Assembly: GCA_025360815.1 (NCBI GenBank)
Contig: JANYBL010000030.1
Span: forward strand, 1-64,000
Direction of reading: 5' to 3'
Origin: Burkholderiales bacterium
GTDB taxonomy: Bacteria; Pseudomonadota; Gammaproteobacteria; Burkholderiales; Usitatibacteraceae
DNA length: 64,000 bases
Below, in pieces: positions 1 to 8,619 of the stretch; the stretch's first letter is position 1, and every line of letters starts with the position of its first letter. Below the pieces are notes generated by a model that saw only the letters and a list, made by a program, of their open reading frames with translations, searched no databases and was not told the DNA's origin. The position numbers and the translations under genes were made by a program.

Positions 1-3000
1 GTTAAAGTTGGTGGGGTTGAGCTGGTACGCACAAACTTGTATGTTGGTATTGGCCGATAGCGTGGTGGTGGCAAAACTACCGGTCGAAATCGCAAAACCA
101 GTCGGACGCAAAATGCTGGTGCCCGTACCTGAGGTGTAGCCGGATGTGCTGGCGCTGACGACTACACTGCCATTGTCCTGCAAGGCTTGGTAGGTGAAGC
201 TAGCGAAAGACTGGCCCGCCGGAATGGTCACGATGACGCTTGCACTGCCAATTGTAGTGGCGTTTGGCGCGACCAGTAAACGCGTGACATCACTGGATGA
301 TATCGTAATGTTAGCGCCACCAGCGGGAGCCGGCGCGCCCAAAGATATTGAGCCGCCCGCTTGTAAGTCTCGCCCAATGTTGCCAACGCTGACGGTGATG
401 ACCGGCGGTGGCGCCACGTTCACCACGGCTGTGGAAGTGGACACCTGAGGGCTGCTGGCGGTAACCGTATTGCCATTACCCGCTGCAACACCCGTCAAAT
501 TAAACACGACGGAAGCATTACCTTGTGGAACCGTTGCTGTTGCTGGCACCGTAAATTTGGTCGGGTCACTCGACGTCAAGTTAACGGTGAGGCCGCCTAC
601 TGGCGCTGGTTGGCTGAGCGTAATTGTCATCGGATCCGTGCGTCCGGCAAACAGATTAATGGGGTTTGGCGAGAGGGAGGCCGTGAGTGATACCGTGACC
701 ACACTGCTGCCACTGACGTAGCCCGGCGCGGTTGCGGTCAACGTCGTCGTGCCCAGCGTTGCGCCTGCTGTAACGGTTGGATTGATCGCTACCAACAGGC
801 TACCTGCCGGCACGACTACTGTTGAAGGCGTGATGGTGGCAATGGCAGGGTTACTGCTCGTCAGCGTCACCGTTACGCCCCCTGCCGGTGCCACGGTGGA
901 CAGTGACACAGGCACGTTGCCGGTGGCAGTGGGCCCCAGTGTCAGATTACCAATCGTGATGGCATTGTTGGACACTGCCGCATTGTTGGTGGTCGGTAGC
1001 AATGGTGCTGATGTTGCGGTAATGGTGGTGCTACCCAAAGCAAGCCCGGTGATCGTGAACGTGACTGAAGTCTGCCCCGCTGGGACGACCACGCTCGCAG
1101 GTACTGTCAATATGCTGGTGTTCGCACTAACCAGTGTTACCGTCGTGCCGCCCGCGGGCGCTGGCGTTGGCAAAGTCACTGTACCGGTCGAGGTGCCCGC
1201 GAGCGGCGTGAGCGGAAGGGTCAAGGTGAGACTGGTGACACCATCGGCAATGGTGACCGTGTCCGTGGCAGGCGACCCAACACCATTGGATGCGCTGCCG
1301 ACCACGGTCAAAATTACCGTCTCGTTTGGCTCAGGCACACCGTCGTTAATTGGGACAATGGTGAGCGTTACAGTAGTTTGCCCGGCCAAGAAGGCAATCG
1401 GACTCGCTATGGTGTTGTAGTCAAGTGTGTTATTGGCGGTTCCGCTGATGCTAAACGATGCGTTGAGCGGGGCGGAAATATCGCCACCGGTCCGTGTGAA
1501 CGTAAATTGTCCATTGACCGGGCCGATCTCGACCGCGTTCGGCGTGGTGGCAACAACTGAGACCAACGGGGCATCGTCGGCGATGGTGACCGTGGCGGCA
1601 GCGGTACCGATTGTGTACGCGGGGCTGGCTTGGATAGTGAGAATTACCGTCTCATTCGGATCGACCACATTATCGATCAACACATTGACGGGAACGGTGA
1701 CCGTCGTTTGCCCGGCCGCAAAGCTCACCGTCGTCGGGATGGTCGTGTAGTCAACGCCGTTGGTCGCCGTACCGGTTACCGTGTACGAGACACTGATTGC
1801 GGCCGTGGTGTCGCCGCCAGAACGGGTGAACGTGAACAGGCCGTTTACAGGCCCTACTTCGCTGGCATTGGCAATGGTTGCGTTGACGGAAACGACGGCT
1901 GGGTTGTCGGCGATATTAACCGTTGCTGCCGCAGTGCCGATGTTATAGGCTGCGTTCGGCTGGATTGTTAAGATTGCGGTTTCCGGACCTTCGACAATAT
2001 TATCGGGCAATACGGTTATAGTCAGATTTACGAAGCCTTGCCCCGCGGCGATGACCGCTGTCGTACCGATGGCAGTGTAATCGGTTCCGTTGGTCGCGCT
2101 GCCACTGATGATGTAAGGGATATTTAATGGCGCTGCCGTACTGCCGGTGCGGGAAAAGGTGAATATTCCATTGACCGGACCTGATTCACTCGCGTTGGGC
2201 GTGACTGCTGAAATCGATACCAACGGCAAACTGCTGCCCGCGACGATGGTCACTGTCATCGGCGTGCTGTTAGCAATGCCATCAAAGACAATGAGCTGCG
2301 CCACATAAGTACCGGCTAAATCGGCGGTAAACGAGGGGTTGACCAAGGCAGTATTTGACAACACCGCCGTGCTGCTAAGCGGCACGCTCAACAGCGACCA
2401 GCTATACGTCAGTGATTGCCCATCGGGATCAGATGAAGCGCTTCCATCCAGCACCACAAGCGCACCGGTTGCAACGTTTTGTGCAATGCCCGCGTTGGCG
2501 GTTGGCGGCGTGTTGGCCGTGCTGATCGTTACGGTTGCGGGTGAACTCGATAACGAGCCGTCGCCGACAATGAGCTGCACGATATAGGTGCCGGGGACAT
2601 CGATGGTGAAACTCGGGGTCGCGGTGGCAGCCCCTGTCAGCAGCGCAATGCTCGCGACGGGCTTACTGGCAAACGTCCATGAATAAGTCAGGGCACTCCC
2701 TTCCGGGTCAAACGATGCACTACCATTTAAATTTGCCGTTGCGTCCACGACCAAGGTTTGGTTCGTACCTGCGTTGGCGACTGGCGGCAAATTAGACGAG
2801 CCAACACTGATCACAACCGTGTCCGCAACGCTCGTCACAAAGGTGTCGTTCACCACTAACTGGATTACATAACTGCCGGCGACATTGGCCACAAACGTTG
2901 GCATTACGGCACTTTGATTACTGAGCACGGCCGTGCTGCCAATCGGCGCTGAAATAATCGACCAGTTGTAAGTAACGGGGTCGCCATCCACATCGGTAGA

Positions 3001-4242
3001 GCCGCTGCCGTTAAGTGTGACCGTTGTGCCAACCGACACGCTTTGGTCGGGCCCGGCGTTGGCCACAGCAGCGGTATTTGCGCCCGTGATGGCCACCGTG
3101 CTGGGGGCGCTGTTGGCAATGCCGTCGTTCACAATTAGCTGCGCCACATAATTTCCGGGCAAATCCAAAAAGACGCTAGGGCTGACTGCGCTGGCATTCG
3201 TCAGCACCGCGCCGCTGCCTGCCGGGCGACCAATGAGCGACCATTGATAGGTGAGCGGATCGCCATCGGCATCAAATGATTTCGATCCGTCCAAAACAAT
3301 CGACAGGCCGTGATCTCGGGTTTGCGCGGGGCCAGCATCCGCTACCGGCACAGTATTGCCGGTCGTGACAATCACCGTCGACGGCAAGCTGGTAAAAAAT
3401 TGGTCGCTAACCACCAATTCCAGCGCATAGTTTCCCGCTTTGTCCGCTACGAAGGTCGGCGATATGCTTGACGCATCGCTTAACTGTGCAAGGCTGCTTT
3501 TGGGTAGCGCGGTAAATCGCCAGAAGAACGTGATCTGGTCGCCATCTGGGTCGCTCGATGCGGAACCGTTCAGGAATACGGTTGCGCCAACGGCAACGGT
3601 TTGCCCTTTACCCGCATTGGCGCGCGGCCGAGAATTAACACTCGACACCACCACGTCATCAGGGTTGCCGTCGACGAGCCCATCATTGACAATCAAACGA
3701 ATCACATACGATCCGGCAACATCCATCGTAATGGTAGGCGTCGATGTTGTGGGTCCTGTCAGGACAGCAGCACTGCCAACCGGACGGCTAATAATCGTCC
3801 AGCGGTATGTCAGCAAATGCCCTTCCGGGTCGGTCGATGCCGTGCCGTTGAGCCCCACGACCTCGCCCAAACCCGCCGTTAAGTCTGGTCCCGCCCGCGC
3901 GGTTGGGGGGATGTTGATCGTGCTGCACTGAGCCCGTGTGCAGCGTTTGGTACAAATATTAAAATCTTCAACGGTAATCCGGCCATCACTATTCGCATCG
4001 CGCGGATCATCTTTGCCTGTGACGGGGAGATTGCGGGAGGCTTTGATGATATTGATATCGAATTGATCAATGACTCCGTCGCCATTGGCGTCGCATTTCA
4101 TCGGGACTTGCGCTAAGGCGCTGCCAGTGGACAATACGAGTGCAGCGATAAGCGCTACCGATAGTGTCGACAAAAACGCCAATCTTGTTTGGAAAATTGG
4201 CTGCGCGATGCGACCTATCATCGTTTGCAATGAGGACCTCAT
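1..4242 (-). CDS. Very large secreted modular protein (dockerin-like, PKD, Calx-beta, Ig-like repeats), 3' end outside window
   Basis: The minus frame from ATG at 4242 stays open for 1414 codons to the window edge, so the C-terminus is missing. A GGGAGAG ribosome site sits just upstream. Residues 1-44 form a signal peptide ending ALA. Next come two EF-hand/dockerin-like loops, DANGDGVIDQFD (51-62) and DANSDGRITVED (82-93). Six PKD-like repeats of about 90 residues follow (core ANAGxxQ...LNGSxSxDPxGD..TYxW). Three Calx-beta repeats of about 110 residues follow (nt ~2250-1270; NGxDYT, AGQTTVT, PNETVILT), then at least four Ig-like repeats (PAPAGG..VTL, VPAGQ). Such proteins are cell-surface or secreted adhesins or matrix proteins; the PKD and Calx-beta assignments come from recognised motifs. 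Ligand and export route are unknown because the C-terminus is not visible. Confidence 0.85.
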   Translation of the reverse strand, partial: MRSSLQTMIGRIAQPIFQTRLAFLSTLSVALIAALVLSTGSALAQVPMKCDANGDGVIDQFDINIIKASRNLPVTGKDDPRDANSDGRITVEDFNICTKRCTRAQCSTINIPPTARAGPDLTAGLGEVVGLNGTASTDPEGHLLTYRWTIISRPVGSAAVLTGPTTSTPTITMDVAGSYVIRLIVNDGLVDGNPDDVVVSSVNSRPRANAGKGQTVAVGATVFLNGSASSDPDGDQITFFWRFTALPKSSLAQLSDASSISPTFVADKAGNYALELVVSDQFFTSLPSTVIVTTGNTVPVADAGPAQTRDHGLSIVLDGSKSFDADGDPLTYQWSLIGRPAGSGAVLTNASAVSPSVFLDLPGNYVAQLIVNDGIANSAPSTVAITGANTAAVANAGPDQSVSVGTTVTLNGSGSTDVDGDPVTYNWSIISAPIGSTAVLSNQSAVMPTFVANVAGSYVIQLVVNDTFVTSVADTVVISVGSSNLPPVANAGTNQTLVVDATANLNGSASFDPEGSALTYSWTFASKPVASIALLTGAATATPSFTIDVPGTYIVQLIVGDGSLSSSPATVTISTANTPPTANAGIAQNVATGALVVLDGSASSDPDGQSLTYSWSLLSVPLSSTAVLSNTALVNPSFTADLAGTYVAQLIVFDGIANSTPMTVTIVAGSSLPLVSISAVTPNASESGPVNGIFTFSRTGSTAAPLNIPYIISGSATNGTDYTAIGTTAVIAAGQGFVNLTITVLPDNIVEGPETAILTIQPNAAYNIGTAAATVNIADNPAVVSVNATIANASEVGPVNGLFTFTRSGGDTTAAISVSYTVTGTATNGVDYTTIPTTVSFAAGQTTVTVPVNVLIDNVVDPNETVILTIQASPAYTIGTAAATVTIADDAPLVSVVATTPNAVEIGPVNGQFTFTRTGGDISAPLNASFSISGTANNTLDYNTIASPIAFLAGQTTVTLTIVPINDGVPEPNETVILTVVGSASNGVGSPATDTVTIADGVTSLTLTLPLTPLAGTSTGTVTLPTPAPAGGTTVTLVSANTSILTVPASVVVPAGQTSVTFTITGLALGSTTITATSAPLLPTTNNAAVSNNAITIGNLTLGPTATGNVPVSLSTVAPAGGVTVTLTSSNPAIATITPSTVVVPAGSLLVAINPTVTAGATLGTTTLTATAPGYVSGSSVVTVSLTASLSPNPINLFAGRTDPMTITLSQPAPVGGLTVNLTSSDPTKFTVPATATVPQGNASVVFNLTGVAAGNGNTVTASSPQVSTSTAVVNVAPPPVITVSVGNIGRDLQAGGSISLGAPAPAGGANITISSSDVTRLLVAPNATTIGSASVIVTIPAGQSFASFTYQALQDNGSVVVSASTSGYTSGTGTSILRPTGFAISTGSFATTTLSANTNIQVCAYQLNPTNFN

Positions 4243-4838
4243 GAAACTCTCCCTTAACCACGATCACCGCCCGCACTTGCCTCGAGCGTTGCCAGAATAT
4301 TGCGCCATGTTTTGGGTGTTCGAGCCACATTGAAATCATTGCCGCGTAGAGGCCGCTTCAACAAATGCCCCTCGGCTGCTCTTAAGCCTCTACTAAGCGC
4401 CTACTCCGCGCCATCGAAGACGTCTGAGCAGGCTCGCAACGGTTTCAAAATTAATAGCGTAGTGCAAACACATCCAATTAAACACCCGTATTAACGAATT
4501 TGTAGCGCGGGCTGTCTATACCCTAATCGGGTGATGCCGGAAAGGTTCGGCTTATTGAGGGCGAGCGTAGTGGCTATCAGCTATCGGGTACGGATAAGCA
4601 TGGGGATAGCGATGGCGATAGGGATAGGGATAGGGAGAAACCATCTGTTCGGAATGGCCGCAGCCGCAGGTCGGGAAAATAAATCCGACCACACCGAGCC
4701 AGATACAAAAAAATACGACTATGAATAAAACTATTGCCGAAACTCAAGCACTGGCGCGGCGTTTAAAGGAATTGATCACTAATTGTCGACCCGCTTACCG
4801 TCAAAACGCCGCGCTTAGGATAGCCTACCGTGACAGCT
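4243..4838. other. Gene-less stretch: 5' leader of the modular protein gene and spacer
   Basis: No convincing gene lies here. The part next to 4242 is the leader of the large minus-strand gene. Around 4600-4640 there is a GATAGG-like hexamer repeat, which produces a short low-complexity plus-strand reading frame that I do not accept. At 4745-4769 lies a copy of the dispersed AGCACTGGCGCGGC motif also found at 31138-31160. A plus-strand frame from 4721 begins in a protein-like way but lacks a ribosome site and runs into the antisense of the YceI gene. Confidence 0.5.
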
Positions 4839-5444
4839 TTATTGCTTCACCGCTTCCACCTGAATCAGCAAGCGAATACTGTCGGGAATGCCGGGCAAGC
4901 CGTAACTAACATCGTATTGGCTACGGATTATGGCTGTTTCAAAATCGCCACCACAGACTTCGCGTTTAATGTACGGGTGCTGGTAACAATTAAAGCTTGT
5001 TGCCTTTAAAACCACCGGGTTGGTTTTTCCGCGAAGGGTTAACGTTCCGGCAACTTCCGTCACCTTATCGCCATCAAATTTGAATTTATTACCGACAAAT
5101 TTGGCTTCTGCAAACTTCGCGACACTGAAAAAATCATCGCTGCTCAAATGCTTATCCAACGGCACCACGCCCGTGCTGAGTGACGTCATATCAATGGTGA
5201 TTTCTACGCTGCCCGTCTTGGCTGCGCGATCAATCGTGACTGAGCCCACTTTTTTGTCGAAGCGCCCGCGCAGTGTAGAAGTGCCAAAATGCTTTGCCTC
5301 GAAATTAACAAAGGTGTGCGTAGGTTCGATTGTGTAAGTGGCGCTTTGGGCAGACGCGACACCGCTGCCTGTACTGGATGCGACCGCAATGAAAGCAGTC
5401 GCCGCTGCCGCGGCTAAAGATAAACTTGGTGAAAATCGCTTCAT
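4839..5444 (-). CDS. YceI family periplasmic lipid-binding protein (copy 1)
   Basis: 201 residues, the usual YceI length. Residues 1 to about 33 are a signal peptide (KRF, then an Ala-rich core, ASAQS). The mature part opens with YTIEPTHTFVNFEAKHFGTS and contains the YceI blocks LRGRFDKKVGSVTID and GTLTLRGKTNPVVLKA. The family forms a lipocalin-like barrel that binds isoprenoids or fatty amides in the periplasm. It is the last gene of the cytochrome b561-yceI-yceI run, 93 bp after the second YceI gene. C153 and C164 could form a disulfide. The ligand cannot be told from sequence. Confidence 0.9.
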   Translation of the reverse strand: MKRFSPSLSLAAAAATAFIAVASSTGSGVASAQSATYTIEPTHTFVNFEAKHFGTSTLRGRFDKKVGSVTIDRAAKTGSVEITIDMTSLSTGVVPLDKHLSSDDFFSVAKFAEAKFVGNKFKFDGDKVTEVAGTLTLRGKTNPVVLKATSFNCYQHPYIKREVCGGDFETAIIRSQYDVSYGLPGIPDSIRLLIQVEAVKQ

Positions 5445-5537
5445 GGTGAGTCCTTTTAGATGGTGGTGGTTGGTATTGGGTGATTCGTCGGGGTTTCGTG
5501 GGTGATTCGTGGGTGTTGGCTGGCAAACAAATAGAAA

Positions 5538-6131
5538 CTAAAGTGCCGCGACGCCGCTGAGTTGCAATTTCACATTAACGATGACTTCATTGGCGACCAG
5601 TGACACATCGTTCCAATCACCATCACCGATTTTGAAATCAATTCGTTTGAGGTTAAAGCTACCTGCAGCTTTTGTCCCGTCCTTGGTCTGCGTGAGCGTG
5701 ATGGGTACGACAATGTTTTGTGAAACACCTTTGATCGCCAGCTTACCCGCGAACTCAAATTTTCCGCCGCCGAGCGCTTTCACTGATGTCGAAGCGAACG
5801 TTGCCGCTGGCACGTTGGATGAATCAAACCAGCTCGGTTTTTTAAGCTCCTTTTCCGTCTCTGGATTACCCAAATCAGCGCTCAGCAAATCCACGCGAAA
5901 GCTTATCTTTGCGGCTTCAGGCTTCTTTGGATCAAATGCAATATCGGCAGTAAACTTTTTGAAACTGCCGCTCACTGGCACGCCCATTTGACGGCTGATG
6001 AAACTGATTTCGCTTTGCGCAGGAATCAATTTTTGTTGTCCGCCCGTTTGAGCGTTGGCGATTGGTAAAAAAAATGCGAGTGCACTAAAATTCGCAGCCG
6101 CTGTAAAGCTTAAAATTAATGCTTTCTTCAA
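5538..6131 (-). CDS. YceI family periplasmic protein (copy 2)
   Basis: 197 residues with a signal peptide (MKKALILSFTAAANFSAL... cut near ANA|QT, residue 27). The mature domain shows the YceI pattern: LIPAQSEISFISRQMGVPVSG, then GKLAIKGVSQNIVVP and a closing VNVKLQL strand. Its ATG overlaps the cytochrome b561 stop by 4 bp (ATGA), so the two are translationally coupled. YceI proteins encoded next to b561 cytochromes are common, and a shared role with quinone or isoprenoid lipids is often inferred. It differs clearly from copy 1, so this is an old paralogue rather than a recent duplication. Confidence 0.9.
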   Translation of the reverse strand: MKKALILSFTAAANFSALAFFLPIANAQTGGQQKLIPAQSEISFISRQMGVPVSGSFKKFTADIAFDPKKPEAAKISFRVDLLSADLGNPETEKELKKPSWFDSSNVPAATFASTSVKALGGGKFEFAGKLAIKGVSQNIVVPITLTQTKDGTKAAGSFNLKRIDFKIGDGDWNDVSLVANEVIVNVKLQLSGVAAL

Positions 6132-6700
6132 GATGCCTCCTTATTTGATATTGATGTCGATGGTGAACTTAAAAATCTCGGTTGCATTCGCTTTAAAATG
6201 CCGTCCCGGTCCATAAAATGATGTCTCAACGCGGCCGCAATATGAAGCACAACGACGGCCGCCAGCACTTTCGCGGCGACGCCATGGAATGGCTTTATCA
6301 GTTCCGCCAACTCACGGTTTTTTTCCACCAAATCGGGCAGCGGTATTAACCCAAGCCAGACAATTGGGAACCCTGCTGCCGAGCTATAAATCCAGCCGGT
6401 AATGGGCACGGCAAAAAACAGAACATAAAGCAACATATGAACGCTGCGCGATGCATTTTTTTGCCACGTTGCCATCGTTTCCGGCAGCGCTGGTGCCGGC
6501 TTATAAAGCCGCCACAAGAGGCGAAATGCGGATAACGCCAGAATCGTGACGCCTGCCCATTTGTGCCAGTTGTAGAGCTTTAAACGTTGCGGCGAGAATG
6601 GCTGATCGACCATATAGAGCCCGACGCCAAACGAAACAAAAATCATCAGGGCGAGCAGCCAGTGAAATATCTTTGCGACTGCTGAATACTCATCCTTCAT
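6128..6700 (-). CDS. Cytochrome b561 family membrane protein
   Basis: I start at ATG 6700 (MKDEYSAVAKIFHW), which has GGGAAAG 6-12 nt upstream; an in-frame ATG at 6748 would add 16 unlikely residues. The product is 190 residues with four membrane helices and histidines placed for b-type haem: KIFHWLLALM, LYNWHKWAG, SRSVHMLLYV, KPFHGVAAK and VVLHIAAALRHHF. Family members pass electrons between quinol and periplasmic acceptors, including superoxide in E. coli CybB. The stop overlaps the start of the YceI gene. The partner of this protein is an inference from that coupling. Confidence 0.9.
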   Translation of the reverse strand: MKDEYSAVAKIFHWLLALMIFVSFGVGLYMVDQPFSPQRLKLYNWHKWAGVTILALSAFRLLWRLYKPAPALPETMATWQKNASRSVHMLLYVLFFAVPITGWIYSSAAGFPIVWLGLIPLPDLVEKNRELAELIKPFHGVAAKVLAAVVVLHIAAALRHHFMDRDGILKRMQPRFLSSPSTSISNKEAS

Positions 6701-6778
6701 GTTTGCTTTCCCTTTCGTTTGCGCATCGGTGCTACCTCGCCAACGCATTGCGGTCCCACTGCAGGCACACTTCGCGCC

Positions 6779-7672
6779 TTATGCCGGTTCGGGCAATGAA
6801 CCCATTGCACCGCTGTGATAGGCCTTTTCAGCCGCACGGATTTGCTCAACGGTATTCATCACAAACGGACCGTGAAACAACAGCGGTCCTTCCGCTGGCG
6901 CGCCGCCGAGGATCATCACATCCAATTTTGTAGAACCTGAATTACTAAACACAATATCGTCATAGGCATTGGCGTTCGTGTTTGTATTCGAGTTCCCGTA
7001 GACCACCAAACTGCCGGTCGTAACACGTTGCGCATTGTTCGAAAATTGGCCCACCCCATCGATCACATAGGCAGCCACTTCAAAGCCTGCGGGAATTTTT
7101 GCTGAAAACACTGCCCCTGCATTCAAGCCGACATGCCAGAGCAAGGTCGGCATCAGCACGTCGCCGGGCCCTTTAGTCGTGGTGCCGTTCTGTTCAAAGT
7201 CACCGGCCACCACGCGTACGGTGGCGCCACCAGACTCAATTTCGGGAATTTCGTCGCGGTCAATGCGTTGATATCGAGGCGGCATTAATTTCAACGCCCG
7301 GGGCAATGTCGTCCAGAGCTGAATACCGTGCTGCGTCATCTCGGCTTCATTTTCGGGACGCGGAAACTCGGCGTGAACAATGCCACGCCCGGAAGTCATC
7401 CATTGCGCGCCGCCAGGGCCGACAATCCCGCGGTGACCTGCTGAATCGAGATGTTCGTTACGACCAGACAATAAGTACGTCACCGTCTCAATACCGGCAT
7501 GTGGGTGGGGCCCAACGCCGTCCTCGCCCGGTTTCACCCGGAATGGTCCAAAGTGATCCAGAAAGACCCAAGGTCCAACCGATTTCCGCGATTGATCCGG
7601 CAGGGCACGGCGCACGGTGAATGTTCCCACTGGGGCGACGTGCGCTTGAATGATGGTCTCGATATTTCTCAT
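6779..7672 (-). CDS. Pirin family protein (second gene of pirin pair)
   Basis: 297 residues with the two-cupin pirin fold. The N-terminal cupin has the metal ligands H56 and H58 (GPHPHAGIET) and H100 with E102 (GIVHAEFP). The C-terminal cupin ends with APAEGPLLFHGPFVMNT, the usual pirin closing motif. Bacterial pirins bind iron; some have quercetin 2,3-dioxygenase activity and others act as redox-sensing partners. The gene lies 45 bp after the other pirin and 78 bp before the cytochrome b561 start, so all five minus-strand genes may share one transcript. Confidence 0.9.
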   Translation of the reverse strand: MRNIETIIQAHVAPVGTFTVRRALPDQSRKSVGPWVFLDHFGPFRVKPGEDGVGPHPHAGIETVTYLLSGRNEHLDSAGHRGIVGPGGAQWMTSGRGIVHAEFPRPENEAEMTQHGIQLWTTLPRALKLMPPRYQRIDRDEIPEIESGGATVRVVAGDFEQNGTTTKGPGDVLMPTLLWHVGLNAGAVFSAKIPAGFEVAAYVIDGVGQFSNNAQRVTTGSLVVYGNSNTNTNANAYDDIVFSNSGSTKLDVMILGGAPAEGPLLFHGPFVMNTVEQIRAAEKAYHSGAMGSLPEPA

Positions 7673-7717
7673 GATGGCTCCTTTGCGGTTGGTTCTGAGC
7701 TCGTTTCGATTGGCTTA

Positions 7718-8476
7718 CTACAGCAAATCAAACACCAGTACTTCGGCCTGCTGACCTTGCGTAATCTTGATTTCGCGCACCGCTGTACTTCGCAACGCAT
7801 CGCCAGCCGACAGCGCGTGTCCGTTCACCTTCACAGCGCCGCGAGCCACGTGGACATAGCTTCGTCGCCCTTCAGCAACCGGCAACGTCGCAGTCTCTTC
7901 GCCATCAAAAAGCCCTGCGTAAATTTCCGCATCGGCGTGAATTTTTACCGCGCCGTTATTTGCACCATGGCTTGCACCACCAAGGGCACTTGAGGATGCG
8001 ATCAGCCGCAGCTGGCCACGCTTTTCGGCTGCTGAAAAATGCTTTTCTTCATACGAAGGTTTAATGCCAAGCTGATTCGGCTGAATCCAGATTTGTAGAA
8101 AATGCGTGGTTTGGTCTTTTTCGTGATTGAACTCGCTATGCTGCACGCCGGTTCCGGCGCTCATGCGTTGCACATCGCCCGGGCGGATCGACGAGCCGTT
8201 ACCCATGCTATCTTGGTGCGCCAGCGCGCCCTCGAGAACATAGCTGATAATTTCCATATCGCGATGGCCATGCGTGCCGAAACCCATGCCGGCGGCTACA
8301 CGGTCTTCGTTAATCACCCGCAACGCGCCGAACCCCATAAATTTGGGGTCGTAATAATCGGCAAACGAAAAGCTGTGAAAGCTTTTTAACCAACCGTGGT
8401 CTGCGTAACCACGCGCTTGGGATTTGCGAATTTCGATGTTTGATCCATGGGTGCTTCCGATTTTTAATTCAATCAT
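7718..8476 (-). CDS. Pirin family protein, YhaK/YhhW-like (first gene of cluster)
   Basis: 252 residues. It has SFHSFSFADYYDPKFMGFGALRVINED, typical of the YhhW/YhaK branch (shown in parts: SFHSFSFADYYDP, then FGALRVINED). Metal ligands are H69 and H71 (THGHRDME) and H113 with E115 (VQHSEFN). It is the first gene transcribed away from the LysR gene at 8620. In E. coli the pirin yhaK also lies next to a LysR gene, yhaJ, so the pairing itself is conserved. The start codon lies inside an imperfect palindrome that may be an operator. Confidence 0.9.
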   Translation of the reverse strand: MIELKIGSTHGSNIEIRKSQARGYADHGWLKSFHSFSFADYYDPKFMGFGALRVINEDRVAAGMGFGTHGHRDMEIISYVLEGALAHQDSMGNGSSIRPGDVQRMSAGTGVQHSEFNHEKDQTTHFLQIWIQPNQLGIKPSYEEKHFSAAEKRGQLRLIASSSALGGASHGANNGAVKIHADAEIYAGLFDGEETATLPVAEGRRSYVHVARGAVKVNGHALSAGDALRSTAVREIKITQGQQAEVLVFDLL

Positions 8477-8605
8477 TTTGAACCTCTTACTTTTTTGTAC
8501 TCACGTGCATAAAGAATCTTCAATTTCGGCGCTGGCTCTATGTTGGGCTTGCGGATTGGGTTAGACAAGCGGATAATTTTCACATATTCATTCAAATAAT
8601 TTGAA
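8468..8605. promoter_or_regulatory. Divergent pirin/LysR promoter region with two palindromes
   Basis: The spacer between the pirin start (8476) and the LysR start (8620) holds a perfect 7-1-7 palindrome TTCAAATAATTTGAA at 8591-8605. It fits the T-N11-A pattern of LysR-type operators. A related imperfect palindrome TTCAATCATTTTGAA lies at 8468-8482 over the pirin start codon. The two share outer arms TTCAA/TTGAA and are about 123 bp apart. Binding by the adjacent LysR protein is inference. Confidence 0.5.
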
Positions 8606-8619
8606 CAAAGGAAAATGAT

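Noticed and set aside
194-3931. Plus-strand open frames in the first 4 kb, such as 749-1420 and 3440-3931
   Set aside because: They are antisense to a continuous 1414-codon minus frame with clear PKD, Calx-beta and Ig-like repeats; their Val/Thr/Pro-rich content mirrors those repeats.
4531-4728. 65-codon plus frame with a MGIAMAIGIGIG stretch
   Set aside because: It comes from a hexamer repeat (GATAGG-like) and has no ribosome site or family match.
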